A DNA stretch of 64,000 nt, from the NCBI RefSeq assembly GCF_028688855.1, contig NZ_JAQTXI010000017.1:1-64000 (forward strand), written 5' to 3'. The notes under the pieces were generated by a model. That model was not told where the DNA came from and did no database searches. It saw nothing but the letters and a program-made list of their open reading frames with translations. Origin of the DNA: Neomegalonema sp. (GTDB taxonomy: Bacteria; Pseudomonadota; Alphaproteobacteria; Rhodobacterales; Rhodobacteraceae). Positions 27,545 to 35,481 of the stretch are shown piece after piece. Made by a program: the position numbers and the translations under genes. Each line of letters opens with the position of its first letter. Position 1 is the stretch's first letter.

Positions 27545-29074
27545 TCAGGCGAAGACGCCCCCGGAGCGACGTCTCCGGACGGATGAGGGAATGTTCATCG
27601 ATTCCCGATATTTGGCCACCGTGCGCCGCGCGATGTCTATGCCGTCGTTCCGGAGAGCCTTCACGAGGTCGTCGTCCGAGAGCGGCGCGCCCTGGGCCTC
27701 GGCGTCGATCATGCCCTTGATGCGGTGCCGCACGGATTCGGCCGAGAAGGCCGCCCCGCCGTCCGCCGAGGCGATGGCCGCCGTGAAGAAATACTTCAGT
27801 TCGAAGACGCCCCGGTTCGTGCCCATGTATTTGCTCGAGGTCACGCGGGAGATGGTCGATTCGTGCATCTCCACGGCGGCGGCCACGGTCTTGAGGTTCA
27901 GCGGCCGCAGTTCGCGCACGCCATAGGCGAAGAAGCCGTCCTGCTGGCGCACGATCTCCGAGGAGACCTTGAGGATGGTCCGCGCCCTCTGGTCGAGGCT
28001 CTTGACCAGCCAGTTGGCCGTCTGGAGCTTCTCGGCGAGATAGGTCTTCACCTCGCCCTTCTTCTCGCCCCCCTCGATCCGGGCGAGATAGCGCTGGTTC
28101 ACGATGAGCTTGGGCAGGGTCTCGGCGTTCAGCTCCACCGTCCAGCCGCCATGCTGGTCGGGGCGCACGAAGACGTCGGGAATCACCGGCTGGCTCGGCT
28201 CGCCGCCGAAGGGCCGCCCCGGACGCGGCTCCAGGCGGCGGATCTCCGCCAGCATGTCCGCGAGGTCTTCGGCGTCCACCCCGCAGAGCTTCAGCAGCTT
28301 CGCCTGTTCGCCTCTGGCCAGCAGCTCCAGATTCTGGAGGAGCTTCTCCATGGCCGGATCGAGCCGGTCCTTCTCGGCCAGCTGCAGCCCGAGGCATTCC
28401 GCCAGATCCCGCGCGCCGACGCCCGTCGGATCGAAGCCCTGAAGCAGCTTCAGCGCCTCCGCGACCTCCGCCGCGCCCGCGCCGAGCCGATGGGCCGTCT
28501 CCTCCAGATCGGCGCGCAGATAGCCTGCTTCGTCCACCGCCTCGACGAGGTCGGCGCAGATGATCTTCACGATGCCCGGCGCCCGCGACAGCCCCAGCTG
28601 CGCCAGGAGATGTTCGCGCAGATTGGCCGATTCGGCGAGGGTCTCCTCGACGGAGGAGCCCATCTCCTCGAATCGCGAATCGCCGCCCTTGCCGACCGTG
28701 CTCCAGTCGCCGCCCGCGTCGCCGGGGGCGGGGCCGTCGGAATCCGCCACGGAGCGGTCCGCGTAGAGGTTTTCAAGGCCGGTGTCGAAGGTCTCCTCGG
28801 CGAGGGTCAGGCGATCCTCGCGCAATTCGGCGTCGAGTCCGGCGGGCTCCGGCGCGGCGACGTCGGCGGGAGGGGCGTCGGCGGGCGGCTCCTCGCGCGG
28901 AGCCTCGGCGCCCGGCTCGACCACCTCCAGCAGCGGATTCTGCTCGATCTCCTGAAGGACGAACTCCGAAAGCTCCATGTTGGACATCTGCAGCAGCTTG
29001 ATCGCCTGCTGAAGCTGCGGCGTCATGACGAGCTGCTGGCTCTGGCGGATCTCGAGGCGGGGGGCGAAGGCCAT
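27545..29074 (-). CDS. rpoN: RNA polymerase sigma-54 factor RpoN
   Basis: 509 residues. Region I is glutamine-rich (LEIRQSQQLVMTPQLQQAIKLLQMSNMEL), an acidic linker follows, then the core-binding domain and the C-terminal DNA-binding part with a helix-turn-helix (VEMHESTISRVTSSKYM) and the invariant RpoN box ARRTVAKYRE. It directs transcription from -24/-12 promoters with enhancer-binding activators. It follows lptB by 35 bases and is followed by hpf and ptsN. Confidence 0.98.
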   Translation of the reverse strand: MAFAPRLEIRQSQQLVMTPQLQQAIKLLQMSNMELSEFVLQEIEQNPLLEVVEPGAEAPREEPPADAPPADVAAPEPAGLDAELREDRLTLAEETFDTGLENLYADRSVADSDGPAPGDAGGDWSTVGKGGDSRFEEMGSSVEETLAESANLREHLLAQLGLSRAPGIVKIICADLVEAVDEAGYLRADLEETAHRLGAGAAEVAEALKLLQGFDPTGVGARDLAECLGLQLAEKDRLDPAMEKLLQNLELLARGEQAKLLKLCGVDAEDLADMLAEIRRLEPRPGRPFGGEPSQPVIPDVFVRPDQHGGWTVELNAETLPKLIVNQRYLARIEGGEKKGEVKTYLAEKLQTANWLVKSLDQRARTILKVSSEIVRQQDGFFAYGVRELRPLNLKTVAAAVEMHESTISRVTSSKYMGTNRGVFELKYFFTAAIASADGGAAFSAESVRHRIKGMIDAEAQGAPLSDDDLVKALRNDGIDIARRTVAKYRESMNIPSSVRRRRSGGVFA

Positions 29075-29109
29075 GGCGCGACCTCAGCCCTGACCGGGCG
29101 GAGAGCCCG

Positions 29110-29889
29110 TCACAGACGGAAGCCCTCGCCCAGATAGACGCGACGCACCACCTCGTCCGCCACCAGGGCCTCCGGCGAGCCCTCGCGCAGCACCGATCCC
29201 TCGTGCAGGATGTAGGCCCGGTCCACCACGCCCAGAGTCTCGCGCACGTTGTGATCGGTGATCAGAACGCCCACGCCCCGCGTCTTGAGCTGCGCCACCA
29301 GCCGACGGATCTCGTCCACCGCGATGGGGTCCACGCCCGCGAAGGGCTCGTCCAGCAGGAGATAGGACGGATGCGAGGCCAGAGCCCGCGCGATCTCCAG
29401 ACGCCGCCGCTCGCCGCCCGAAAGCGCCGCCGAAGGGGCGTCGCGCAGCCGCTCGATGGAGAATTCCGCCAGCAGCCGCTCCAGGGTCTTGCGCCGCTTG
29501 GCGGCGCTCGACTCGACGATCTCCAGCACCGCGAGGATGTTCTGCTCCACGGTCAGGCCCCGGAAGATCGAGGCCTCCTGAGCGAGGTAGCCCACGCCCA
29601 TGCGCGCGCGTCTGTGCATCGGCAAGGCCGTCGCGTCCCGACCCTCGATCAGGATGCGTCCGTAATCCGCCGGCGCCAAACCCGCGATCATGTAAAAGCA
29701 TGTCGTCTTCCCCGCCCCGTTCGGCCCCAGGAGCCCGACCGCCTCTCCCCGCCGCAGCGTGAGGCTGACGTCCCGGACCACGGCCCGGCCCCTGAAGCTC
29801 TTGCCGATCCGGTCGACGATGAGCCCTTGCGCCGCATCGGCGCTCCAGGCGCCGGCGGCGGCCCGCGCAGGCCCCTCGTCTTCGGCCAT
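29110..29889 (-). CDS. lptB: LPS export ABC transporter ATPase LptB
   Basis: 259 residues, soluble ATPase of the LptB2FG complex that extracts LPS from the inner membrane. Walker A LGPNGAGKTT, Q-loop YLAQEASIF, signature LSGGERRRLEIARAL and Walker B YLLLDEPFAGVDP with the H-loop LITDHN are all present. A 20-residue acidic/Ala-rich N-terminal extension precedes the fold. lptF and lptG are not in the window. Confidence 0.97.
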   Translation of the reverse strand: MAEDEGPARAAAGAWSADAAQGLIVDRIGKSFRGRAVVRDVSLTLRRGEAVGLLGPNGAGKTTCFYMIAGLAPADYGRILIEGRDATALPMHRRARMGVGYLAQEASIFRGLTVEQNILAVLEIVESSAAKRRKTLERLLAEFSIERLRDAPSAALSGGERRRLEIARALASHPSYLLLDEPFAGVDPIAVDEIRRLVAQLKTRGVGVLITDHNVRETLGVVDRAYILHEGSVLREGSPEALVADEVVRRVYLGEGFRL

Positions 29890-29934
29890 GCTGACCGCCC
29901 CTCCTTTAGAATTCCCTATGTCCAGGATTTTACG

Positions 29935-30492
29935 TCATCGACCTTCGGGACGGAACAGCGTCTGCACGCGTCCGCCTTCGAGGCGGGCCTGGCCGCTGTT
30001 GAGGTCGATGCGCAGGCGCGGGCCGCGGATCACGTTGTCGCCCTGGGTCAGGATCACGTCGTCGCCCATCAGCGCCACGCCTCCCGCCACGTCGTATTCG
30101 GCCCAGCTCCCCTGGGCGGTCTCGGAGCCGTTGGTGATGAAGACGTCGCCTTCGGCCCGCAGGCTGCGGATCGCTCCCTGAGGCGAAGCGGCGCCCGCGC
30201 CGCCGTCTCCGGCGTAGACCACCTCGATGCGCTGGGCCTGAAGCCGCAGGTCGCCCTGACGGGCGTCCACGCCCCCCGCGAAGACCGCCCGCTGCTCGCT
30301 CTGGCGCACCTCCAGGGAATCGGCGGCGATCTCGATGGGCAGATTCGGATTCTGGCGGAAGCCGCCCAGAGCCCCGAGCCCGGCCTGACCGAGCGCCGGA
30401 GCCGCCGGACTCAGCAGGGCGAGCAGCGCAAGAGCCGCGCAGGCCCGCCCGAGGCGGCGCGGCGCGGGACTCGTCTGGGGGGAGTCAGTCAT
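29935..30492 (-). CDS. lptA: LPS transport periplasmic protein LptA
   Basis: 185 residues. A signal peptide (about 1-36, ending ALG-QAG) leads into one OstA/LptA beta-jellyroll domain with NLPIEIAADSLEVRQSEQRAVFAGGV, the usual start of the LptA repeat. It forms the bridge carrying LPS across the periplasm between LptC and LptD. The start overlaps the end of lptC by 8 bases. Confidence 0.9.
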   Translation of the reverse strand: MTDSPQTSPAPRRLGRACAALALLALLSPAAPALGQAGLGALGGFRQNPNLPIEIAADSLEVRQSEQRAVFAGGVDARQGDLRLQAQRIEVVYAGDGGAGAASPQGAIRSLRAEGDVFITNGSETAQGSWAEYDVAGGVALMGDDVILTQGDNVIRGPRLRIDLNSGQARLEGGRVQTLFRPEGR

Positions 30493-31141
30493 CGGAGATC
30501 TCCTCGCTGGACCTCGCCGGGGCTGAAGAGCCGCGCGCGGCGGCGGGCAGCACGGTCATGCGCACGCGCCCCTTGAAAAGCACATTGCGGGCGTCTCCGT
30601 CCAGAGCCTCCAAAGACTCGGCCGAGATCGCGCCCGCCGGTCCTTCTCCGCGCACGGGGGCCAGACTCCGCAAGGCCTGGGTCCGGCCGTCGAGCAGGGC
30701 GGCTTCGGTCTCCATCCAGTAGCCTTCCTCGGACTCGACCCGCACGCCCCGGGTCAGGGTCAGTTCGCGGCTCTGCGTGAGGAATTCGCCGCCGCCCGCG
30801 TTCAGGCGCAGCGGCGCGCCGTCGGCGGCCTCGAAGCGCCCCTCCAGAGGCCCTATCCGCACGAGCTGCGGCTGAGGCCCGTCCGGCTCGGCCCAGTCGG
30901 CCGCCAGAGCATAGGCCTCGCCCTGCGCCGTGCGGCCCGACAGACGGGGGCCCGTCAGGCGCAACCCGTCCTCGAGCGCCTCGCGGTCGTCGTCGGAGAG
31001 GAGGATCGTCGGCGCCGAGGGCCGCGAAGGCGCCAGGAACACCAGAAGGAAAGGCGCCGTCGCCGCAAGCGTCCAGAGGGCCGCCCGCCAGCGGCGACGG
31101 CTGCGGGGCGCGGCGGGAGGCGCGCCCCCGCCCGTCATCAT
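30485..31141 (-). CDS. lptC: LPS export protein LptC
   Basis: 218 residues. One membrane helix after a basic N-terminus (about 18-38) and then a periplasmic domain of beta strands. Similarity to LptC is weak in sequence, as is normal in alphaproteobacteria; the call depends on size, topology and the position between kdsD and lptA. The double ATG start overlaps the kdsD stop as ATGA. Confidence 0.85.
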   Translation of the reverse strand: MMTGGGAPPAAPRSRRRWRAALWTLAATAPFLLVFLAPSRPSAPTILLSDDDREALEDGLRLTGPRLSGRTAQGEAYALAADWAEPDGPQPQLVRIGPLEGRFEAADGAPLRLNAGGGEFLTQSRELTLTRGVRVESEEGYWMETEAALLDGRTQALRSLAPVRGEGPAGAISAESLEALDGDARNVLFKGRVRMTVLPAAARGSSAPARSSEEISDD

Positions 31142-32148
31142 TTCACCCCGGCGCGCAAGCAGTCGTGGATGTGCAGCAGCCCCACCGGACGCGGCGCAGG
31201 CCCCTCGGCGTCGACCACGAAAAGCGCCGTGACCTTGCGTTCGTTCATCGCCGCCACTCCCTCGACGGCCATGGCGCCGCGCCGCACGGTCAGGGGCGTG
31301 GAGGTCATGACCTCGGGAATGGAGCGGTCCAGCAGCCCGACGATGTGGCGCCTCAGATCGCCGTCGGTGATGATGCCGACCAGAGCGCCGCGCTCGTCGA
31401 CCACGCCCACCAGGCCGAGGGCCTTGGCGGTCATTTCGCCCACGGCCTCCTCCATGGTCGCGCTCACGGGGATCAGCGGCAGCCCGGCCCCCGAGATCAT
31501 GAGATCCTCGACCCGCAGCAGCAGCGCCCCGAGCGTGCCGCCCGGATGCAGCATGCGGAAGCGGTCGGGATTGAAGGCGCGCCGCTCCATCAGCGCCACG
31601 GCCAGGGCGTCGCCGAGCGCCAGCGCCATGGTGGTGGAGGTCGTGGGCGCAAGGCCCATCGGGCAGGCCTCGGGCGCGGGCGGCAGGATCAGGGGCGCGG
31701 CGGCGGCCCGCGCCAGGGTGCTGTCCGTCCTGGCGGTGATCGCGATGACGGGAATGCGCCAGCGTCCGGCGTGGCTCAGCAGATCCGAGAGCTCCCTGGT
31801 CTCGCCGGAGTTGGAGATGATCAGGGCCACGTCCTCGGCGGTGACCATGCCGAGATCGCCATGGCTGGCCTCGGCGGGATGCACGAACTGCGCGGGAGTC
31901 CCGGTGGAGGCGAAGGTCGCGGCGATCTTGCGGCCGACATGGCCGCTCTTGCCGATGCCCGAGACGATCACGCGTCCGCGCACGTTCATCAGCAGATCGA
32001 CGGCCGCGCCGAAGGCTCCGTCGAGAGATTTCGAGAGGGCGAGAAGCGCCTCGGACTCGACCTTCAGCACGCGGCGGGCCACGGCGAGATCGGCGTCGGA
32101 TTGCGGCTTGCGCGCGGAGGAGACGGGAAGAACCAGAGCTGTGGTCAT
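31138..32148 (-). CDS. kdsD: Arabinose-5-phosphate isomerase KdsD
   Basis: 336 residues. An N-terminal SIS domain has VSGIGKSGHVGRKIAATFASTG and IISNSGET, and two C-terminal CBS domains follow (about 215-335). It interconverts ribulose-5-phosphate and arabinose-5-phosphate, the first step to Kdo of the LPS core. This makes the run from here to lptB a Kdo/LPS supply and export operon. Confidence 0.95.
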   Translation of the reverse strand: MTTALVLPVSSARKPQSDADLAVARRVLKVESEALLALSKSLDGAFGAAVDLLMNVRGRVIVSGIGKSGHVGRKIAATFASTGTPAQFVHPAEASHGDLGMVTAEDVALIISNSGETRELSDLLSHAGRWRIPVIAITARTDSTLARAAAAPLILPPAPEACPMGLAPTTSTTMALALGDALAVALMERRAFNPDRFRMLHPGGTLGALLLRVEDLMISGAGLPLIPVSATMEEAVGEMTAKALGLVGVVDERGALVGIITDGDLRRHIVGLLDRSIPEVMTSTPLTVRRGAMAVEGVAAMNERKVTALFVVDAEGPAPRPVGLLHIHDCLRAGVK

Positions 32149-32158
32149 GGGGGTACGC

Positions 32159-32773
32159 CTAATGTTCGAACACGTCCGACTCGGGCCAGCCGGCGAGATC
32201 CAGCCGCGCCCGGTCAGGCAGAAACCGGAAGCAGGCTTCGGCCAGATCCCTGCGTCCCTCCCTGTCGAGGCGGGTCTCGAGCTCCGTCTTCAGCCGATGC
32301 AAGTAAAGCACGTCGCTGGCGGCGTATTCAAGCTGCGCGGAAGTGAGGACCGGAGCCCCCCAGTCGGAGCTCTGCTGGACCTTGGAGAGATCCACGCCCA
32401 GAAGCTCGCGGCAGATCTCCTTGAGGCCGTGGCGGTCGGTGTAGGTGCGGCAGAGCTTCGAGGCGATCTTCGTGCACCAGACCGGACGCGCCGTCGCGCC
32501 GAGGCCCTTCTCCAGCACCGCGATGTCGAAGCGCCCGAAGTGGAAGAGCTTCAGCGTCTGCGGATCCGCCAGCAGCGCCGCCAGACGCGGCGCATGGATC
32601 GGGCCGGGCGCGAAGCGCACCAGATGCGCCGTTCCGTCTCCGGAGGAGAGCTGCGCCAGACAGAGCCGGTCGCGATGCGGAATCAGCCCGAGGGTCTCGG
32701 TGTCGATGGCCACCACGGGGCCGAGGTCGAGTCCGTCGGGCAGATCGCCCTCATGCAGATGGATGGCGGCCAT
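32159..32773 (-). CDS. nrnC: 3'-5' exonuclease NrnC (RNase D-like)
   Basis: 204 residues, the size of NrnC rather than RNase D (about 370), and lacking HRDC domains. DEDDy motifs: AIDTETLG, FHFGRFDIAVL and YAASDVLYLHRL with the Tyr that defines the y-type. NrnC degrades the last dinucleotides of RNA and linearised signalling nucleotides and substitutes for oligoribonuclease in alphaproteobacteria. It sits 10 bases before kdsD, as in relatives. Confidence 0.9.
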   Translation of the reverse strand: MAAIHLHEGDLPDGLDLGPVVAIDTETLGLIPHRDRLCLAQLSSGDGTAHLVRFAPGPIHAPRLAALLADPQTLKLFHFGRFDIAVLEKGLGATARPVWCTKIASKLCRTYTDRHGLKEICRELLGVDLSKVQQSSDWGAPVLTSAQLEYAASDVLYLHRLKTELETRLDREGRRDLAEACFRFLPDRARLDLAGWPESDVFEH

Positions 32774-32854
32774 GACGTGCTTCCCGGGGCGCGGCCCGGA
32801 GACGCCGCGCGGCGTTGCGGAGGCCCGAAGCCGAACAGGGAAGGCTCCGGAAAC

Positions 32855-32880
32855 GACGAAGCCCGCAGAAGCCTGCGGGC
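32855..32880 (-). terminator. Terminator downstream of tRNA-Leu
   Basis: An 8-bp perfect hairpin (32861-32868 with 32873-32880, loop of 4), then a moderately T-rich TTCGTCGTTTCC on the minus strand. A second hairpin (32889-32895 with 32899-32905) lies just upstream in the reading direction. Confidence 0.6.
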
Positions 32881-33005
32881 CTGAAGGCGGAGCGCGTCGC
32901 GCTCCCGAGGGGACGTCCGGCGGGGAGTTTCCTCGCCGCGCCTTCGATCCGGATTTCGGCTCGGGGTCCGCGCCGCTGTGCGGCGCTCGCCCGGAGCCTT
33001 GAATC

Positions 33006-33089
33006 TGGTGCCCAGAAGAGGACTCGAACCTCCACGCCTTGCAGCGCTAGTACCTGAAACTAGTGCGTCTACCATTCCGCCATCTGGGC
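33006..33089 (-). tRNA. tRNA-Leu(CAG)
   Basis: Acceptor stem GCCCAGA pairs with TCTGGGC; the anticodon stem CTAGT/ACTAG holds the loop TTCAGGT with anticodon CAG; a long variable arm (GCGCTGCAAGGCGT region) marks a class II tRNA; the T-arm has GGTTCGAGTCC. CCA is encoded at 33006-33008. Confidence 0.97.
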
Positions 33090-33111
33090 GCCGCTTGTCG
33101 CGACGCCGGGG

Positions 33112-33140
33112 AGATAAGGCCCCCGACGCCCCTTTGTCAA
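33112..33140 (-). promoter_or_regulatory. Sigma-70 promoter of tRNA-Leu
   Basis: Consensus TTGACA (33140-33135), a 17-base spacer and TTATCT (33117-33112) on the minus strand, placing initiation about 15 bases upstream of the tRNA 5' end. Confidence 0.82.
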
Positions 33141-33155
33141 GGCCCGGATTCATCG

Positions 33156-33177
33156 AAAGCGCCGGTTTGCGCGCTTT
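33156..33177 (-). terminator. Hairpin terminator of the small lipoprotein gene
   Basis: AAAGCGC (33156-33162) pairs with GCGCTTT (33171-33177) across an 8-base loop, 23 bases past the stop. There is only a short T tract. Confidence 0.5.
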
Positions 33178-33199
33178 TCCTGCTCCGGCCCGGCGCCGT

Positions 33200-33634
33200 T
33201 CAGAGGGCGCCCTCGCGCAGGCGCACCTGAGGCCGCGCTCCGGCGAACTCCGGCCGCCAGTCGAGGCCGGTCCGGGCGCAGCGGGCGGGCTGGCCGAGGG
33301 GATCGCGCGAACCGTCGTGAGGCGCCATGAAGCCCAGGCCATCCGCCACCTGCGTCGGCCCCAGACTGAGGAGGGCGGCCTCGGCGACGGCCCGCGCCCG
33401 CTCCTCCGTCGGCCTGCGGGCGTTGGCCACTCCATAGGCCCCGCAGAGCTTCAGTTCGCCCCCCTCCTCCAGCGCCCGGGTGAAGAAGAGCATGTGGCCT
33501 CCTTCGCCCCAGGGCAGCGCCGCGAGGTGGTAATCGACGTCGATGGTCTCGCTCCCGACGACCCGCATAGGCTCGGAGGCTACGCAACCGGCCAGAAGCG
33601 CCCCCAGACTCCAGATCGTCACACACGCACGCAT
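33200..33634 (-). CDS. Small lipoprotein of unknown function
   Basis: 144 residues. A signal peptide with lipobox LLAGC ends at Cys near residue 16, so the mature protein is acylated and anchored. The next residues are not DD, so outer-membrane sorting is likely. The body has no motif I recognise; it has two mature Cys (CGAY, ARCART) that could form a disulfide. ATG 33634 follows GGGAGA and starts the signal peptide; the frame continues upstream but not as a plausible leader. It lies between the tyrosinase gene and tRNA-Leu. Confidence 0.7.
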   Translation of the reverse strand: MRACVTIWSLGALLAGCVASEPMRVVGSETIDVDYHLAALPWGEGGHMLFFTRALEEGGELKLCGAYGVANARRPTEERARAVAEAALLSLGPTQVADGLGFMAPHDGSRDPLGQPARCARTGLDWRPEFAGARPQVRLREGAL

Positions 33635-33770
33635 CAGGCTCTCCCTTGACGAAACACTCACGCATTCATCCGCAGCATGCGTTCCGATGCGCGCGGAGGC
33701 AAGGGGGTTTTCCCGTCGCGCAGAGTTCAAGAATCCGGAATCTCCAGGGAAAACATGAGCTTTCGCACAG

Positions 33771-33793
33771 ATCCTCCCGCATGGCGGGAGGAT
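33771..33793. repeat. Perfect 10-bp palindrome, possible tyrosinase terminator
   Basis: ATCCTCCCGC (33771-33780) and GCGGGAGGAT (33784-33793) flank a 3-base loop, 28 bases past the tyrosinase stop. No T tract follows, so it may be a stabilising or Rho-assisted hairpin or a protein-binding site instead. Confidence 0.55.
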
Positions 33794-33821
33794 CCCGGGC
33801 GCATCCTCCTCCTGCGGCGGA

Positions 33822-35330
33822 TCACCGGTAGCGCAGGACGGCCTTCTCGAAGGCGAGGCTCTGATCTCCCTCCGCCGATTCCAGACGCAGCAGGAACTGG
33901 ATGTCCGCCGGACGAAGGTTGCGCTCCATCAGCCCAGGACCCGCCTCCAGGCTGAAGGACAGGCGCGCGCCCTCCGCCGCCTCGCCGATCAGCGTCGGCA
34001 GCAGCACGCGGTCCGCCAGGAGGAAGGTCTCGCCCTGAGCGCCCCGACGGGCCTCCAGAATCAGCCGGCCGGGCTTCTGCGGCAGACTCACGCCGGTCAG
34101 CAGCAGATCCACCGCGCCGCCGGGGGTGGCGGGCGGCGGCGTGGGCGGCGCGACCGTCCCGCTCCCCGCCGAGGCCGGAGCCGCGAGGCCTCCGGTTTCG
34201 CCGTTGCCTGCGGCGCCCTCGCGCCGGGGCGCGGTCAGGACGCGGGCCGCCGCGCCGAGGGTCGCGTCTCCCTCCACGGCCAGGACGTATTCGAAGCTCC
34301 GCGCGGGCCCGGCCGAGGCAGAAGCCGAGGCGGCGCCGCCGAAGGCGCCGAAATTCGTGCGGTCGTAGCGATAGCCCGCCTGAACGTTGCGCGCGCCGTT
34401 CAGACCGAACTCCAGGAAGAAGATCGCGGGCGTCGAATCGAGGTCGCGCGTCGCCGCCTGGAGCATGCCGCCGTTCTGGTTCTGGAAGGCGAAGCGTCGG
34501 GCGCCCCAGACCGGATCGGTCGGCGAGGCCCGGCTCGCGCCGCCCTGATTGCGCCAGACCTCCCAGAGCCGGTCCACATTGGCGTGCAGCGCGTAGAACA
34601 GCGGATCGAAGCCCGAGGTGCTGAAGTCGAACATGTCGCCACCGACATAGGCGTGGGCGGAGTTATGAGCCTCCATCTCCAGCTGTCCCATGGCGAAGAC
34701 GCCGTTGACCGGGCGTCCGCCCGCGAATTCGGCGAAATTCCCCGAACGCACCGCCTGACGCTCCGTCTGGACCGAGGAGCCCGCGAAAGGCAGGGGCTGA
34801 CGGGCGAAGACTCCCACCGAGCGCACCGCATGCGCCAGAGGATTGGTCGCCGGATCGCCCTGATAGATCGGCGGAATCGAGGGATTCGCGTGGACGTCCC
34901 AATAGGGCAGCGCCAGATTCGGGTCGCCCGAGGCCTGACGAAGCCGCAGCTCCATCGCCGCCAGATAGGCCCGGTGCCAGGGCAGGAACCACCAGCCGCC
35001 ATGGACTTCGTTCTCCGGATCCCGACGCCCTGCGCTCAGCCGCGCCGAAGGCCCGCAGATCTGGGCGTGATAGAGCGCCCCCTGACGCCAGCCGCCCGGA
35101 TGCGGCAGGCCCTGAGGCATGCCCGCGTCCAGGCCGCGCATGACCTGGATTCCCCGCCGCAGCGACTGCACCACCTGGTCGCGGTCGGTCAGCTCATGGG
35201 CCGAACGCCGCACCGGAGGTCCGGCGGGTTGCGCCAGAGCCAGCCTGTGGACCGCCGGCGCGGCCAGTGCGCCGCCTGCGAGCAGCAGGAGGGCGCGGCG
35301 GGTCGGACGAAAACGCGCGTTCCGGGTCAT
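33822..35330 (-). CDS. Tat-exported tyrosinase / polyphenol oxidase
   Basis: 502 residues. The N-terminus has a twin-arginine signal (TRRALLLLAGG, cleavage near ALA-QPA at about 34), so the copper enzyme should be exported folded. All six copper ligands are visible: CuA His88 (YHAQIC), His110 (EVHGG), His119 (PWHR); CuB His222 and His226 (EAHNSAH) and His249 (YALHAN). Cys92, four residues after His88, matches the plant catechol-oxidase Cys that forms a thioether with the second CuA His. The C-terminal third, after a Pro/Thr/Gly-rich linker, holds beta-rich sequence that may shield the active site. Oxidises phenols to quinones; the substrate is unknown. No caddie or metal chaperone is adjacent. 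Confidence 0.88.
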   Translation of the reverse strand: MTRNARFRPTRRALLLLAGGALAAPAVHRLALAQPAGPPVRRSAHELTDRDQVVQSLRRGIQVMRGLDAGMPQGLPHPGGWRQGALYHAQICGPSARLSAGRRDPENEVHGGWWFLPWHRAYLAAMELRLRQASGDPNLALPYWDVHANPSIPPIYQGDPATNPLAHAVRSVGVFARQPLPFAGSSVQTERQAVRSGNFAEFAGGRPVNGVFAMGQLEMEAHNSAHAYVGGDMFDFSTSGFDPLFYALHANVDRLWEVWRNQGGASRASPTDPVWGARRFAFQNQNGGMLQAATRDLDSTPAIFFLEFGLNGARNVQAGYRYDRTNFGAFGGAASASASAGPARSFEYVLAVEGDATLGAAARVLTAPRREGAAGNGETGGLAAPASAGSGTVAPPTPPPATPGGAVDLLLTGVSLPQKPGRLILEARRGAQGETFLLADRVLLPTLIGEAAEGARLSFSLEAGPGLMERNLRPADIQFLLRLESAEGDQSLAFEKAVLRYR

Positions 35331-35481
35331 GCGGCTGGATCTCCCTGATTATGGACGTCGAGGGCCGATCATCGTCTTGAGGCGATTCCCTTCGGCCGAC
35401 GAGGCATCCTAGCGCGCGGGAATCCCTTCGCCAATTCGCCCGCGCGCCGCAGCCGCGGATTTTACCGAATCTTGTTCAGGA

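Noticed and set aside
28104-29137. Plus-strand frames opposite rpoN
   Set aside because: Mirror frames without motifs; rpoN is fully supported by its region I and RpoN box.
33090-33205. A second tRNA or small RNA upstream of tRNA-Leu
   Set aside because: The stretch is explained by the tRNA promoter and a hairpin terminator; no cloverleaf forms.
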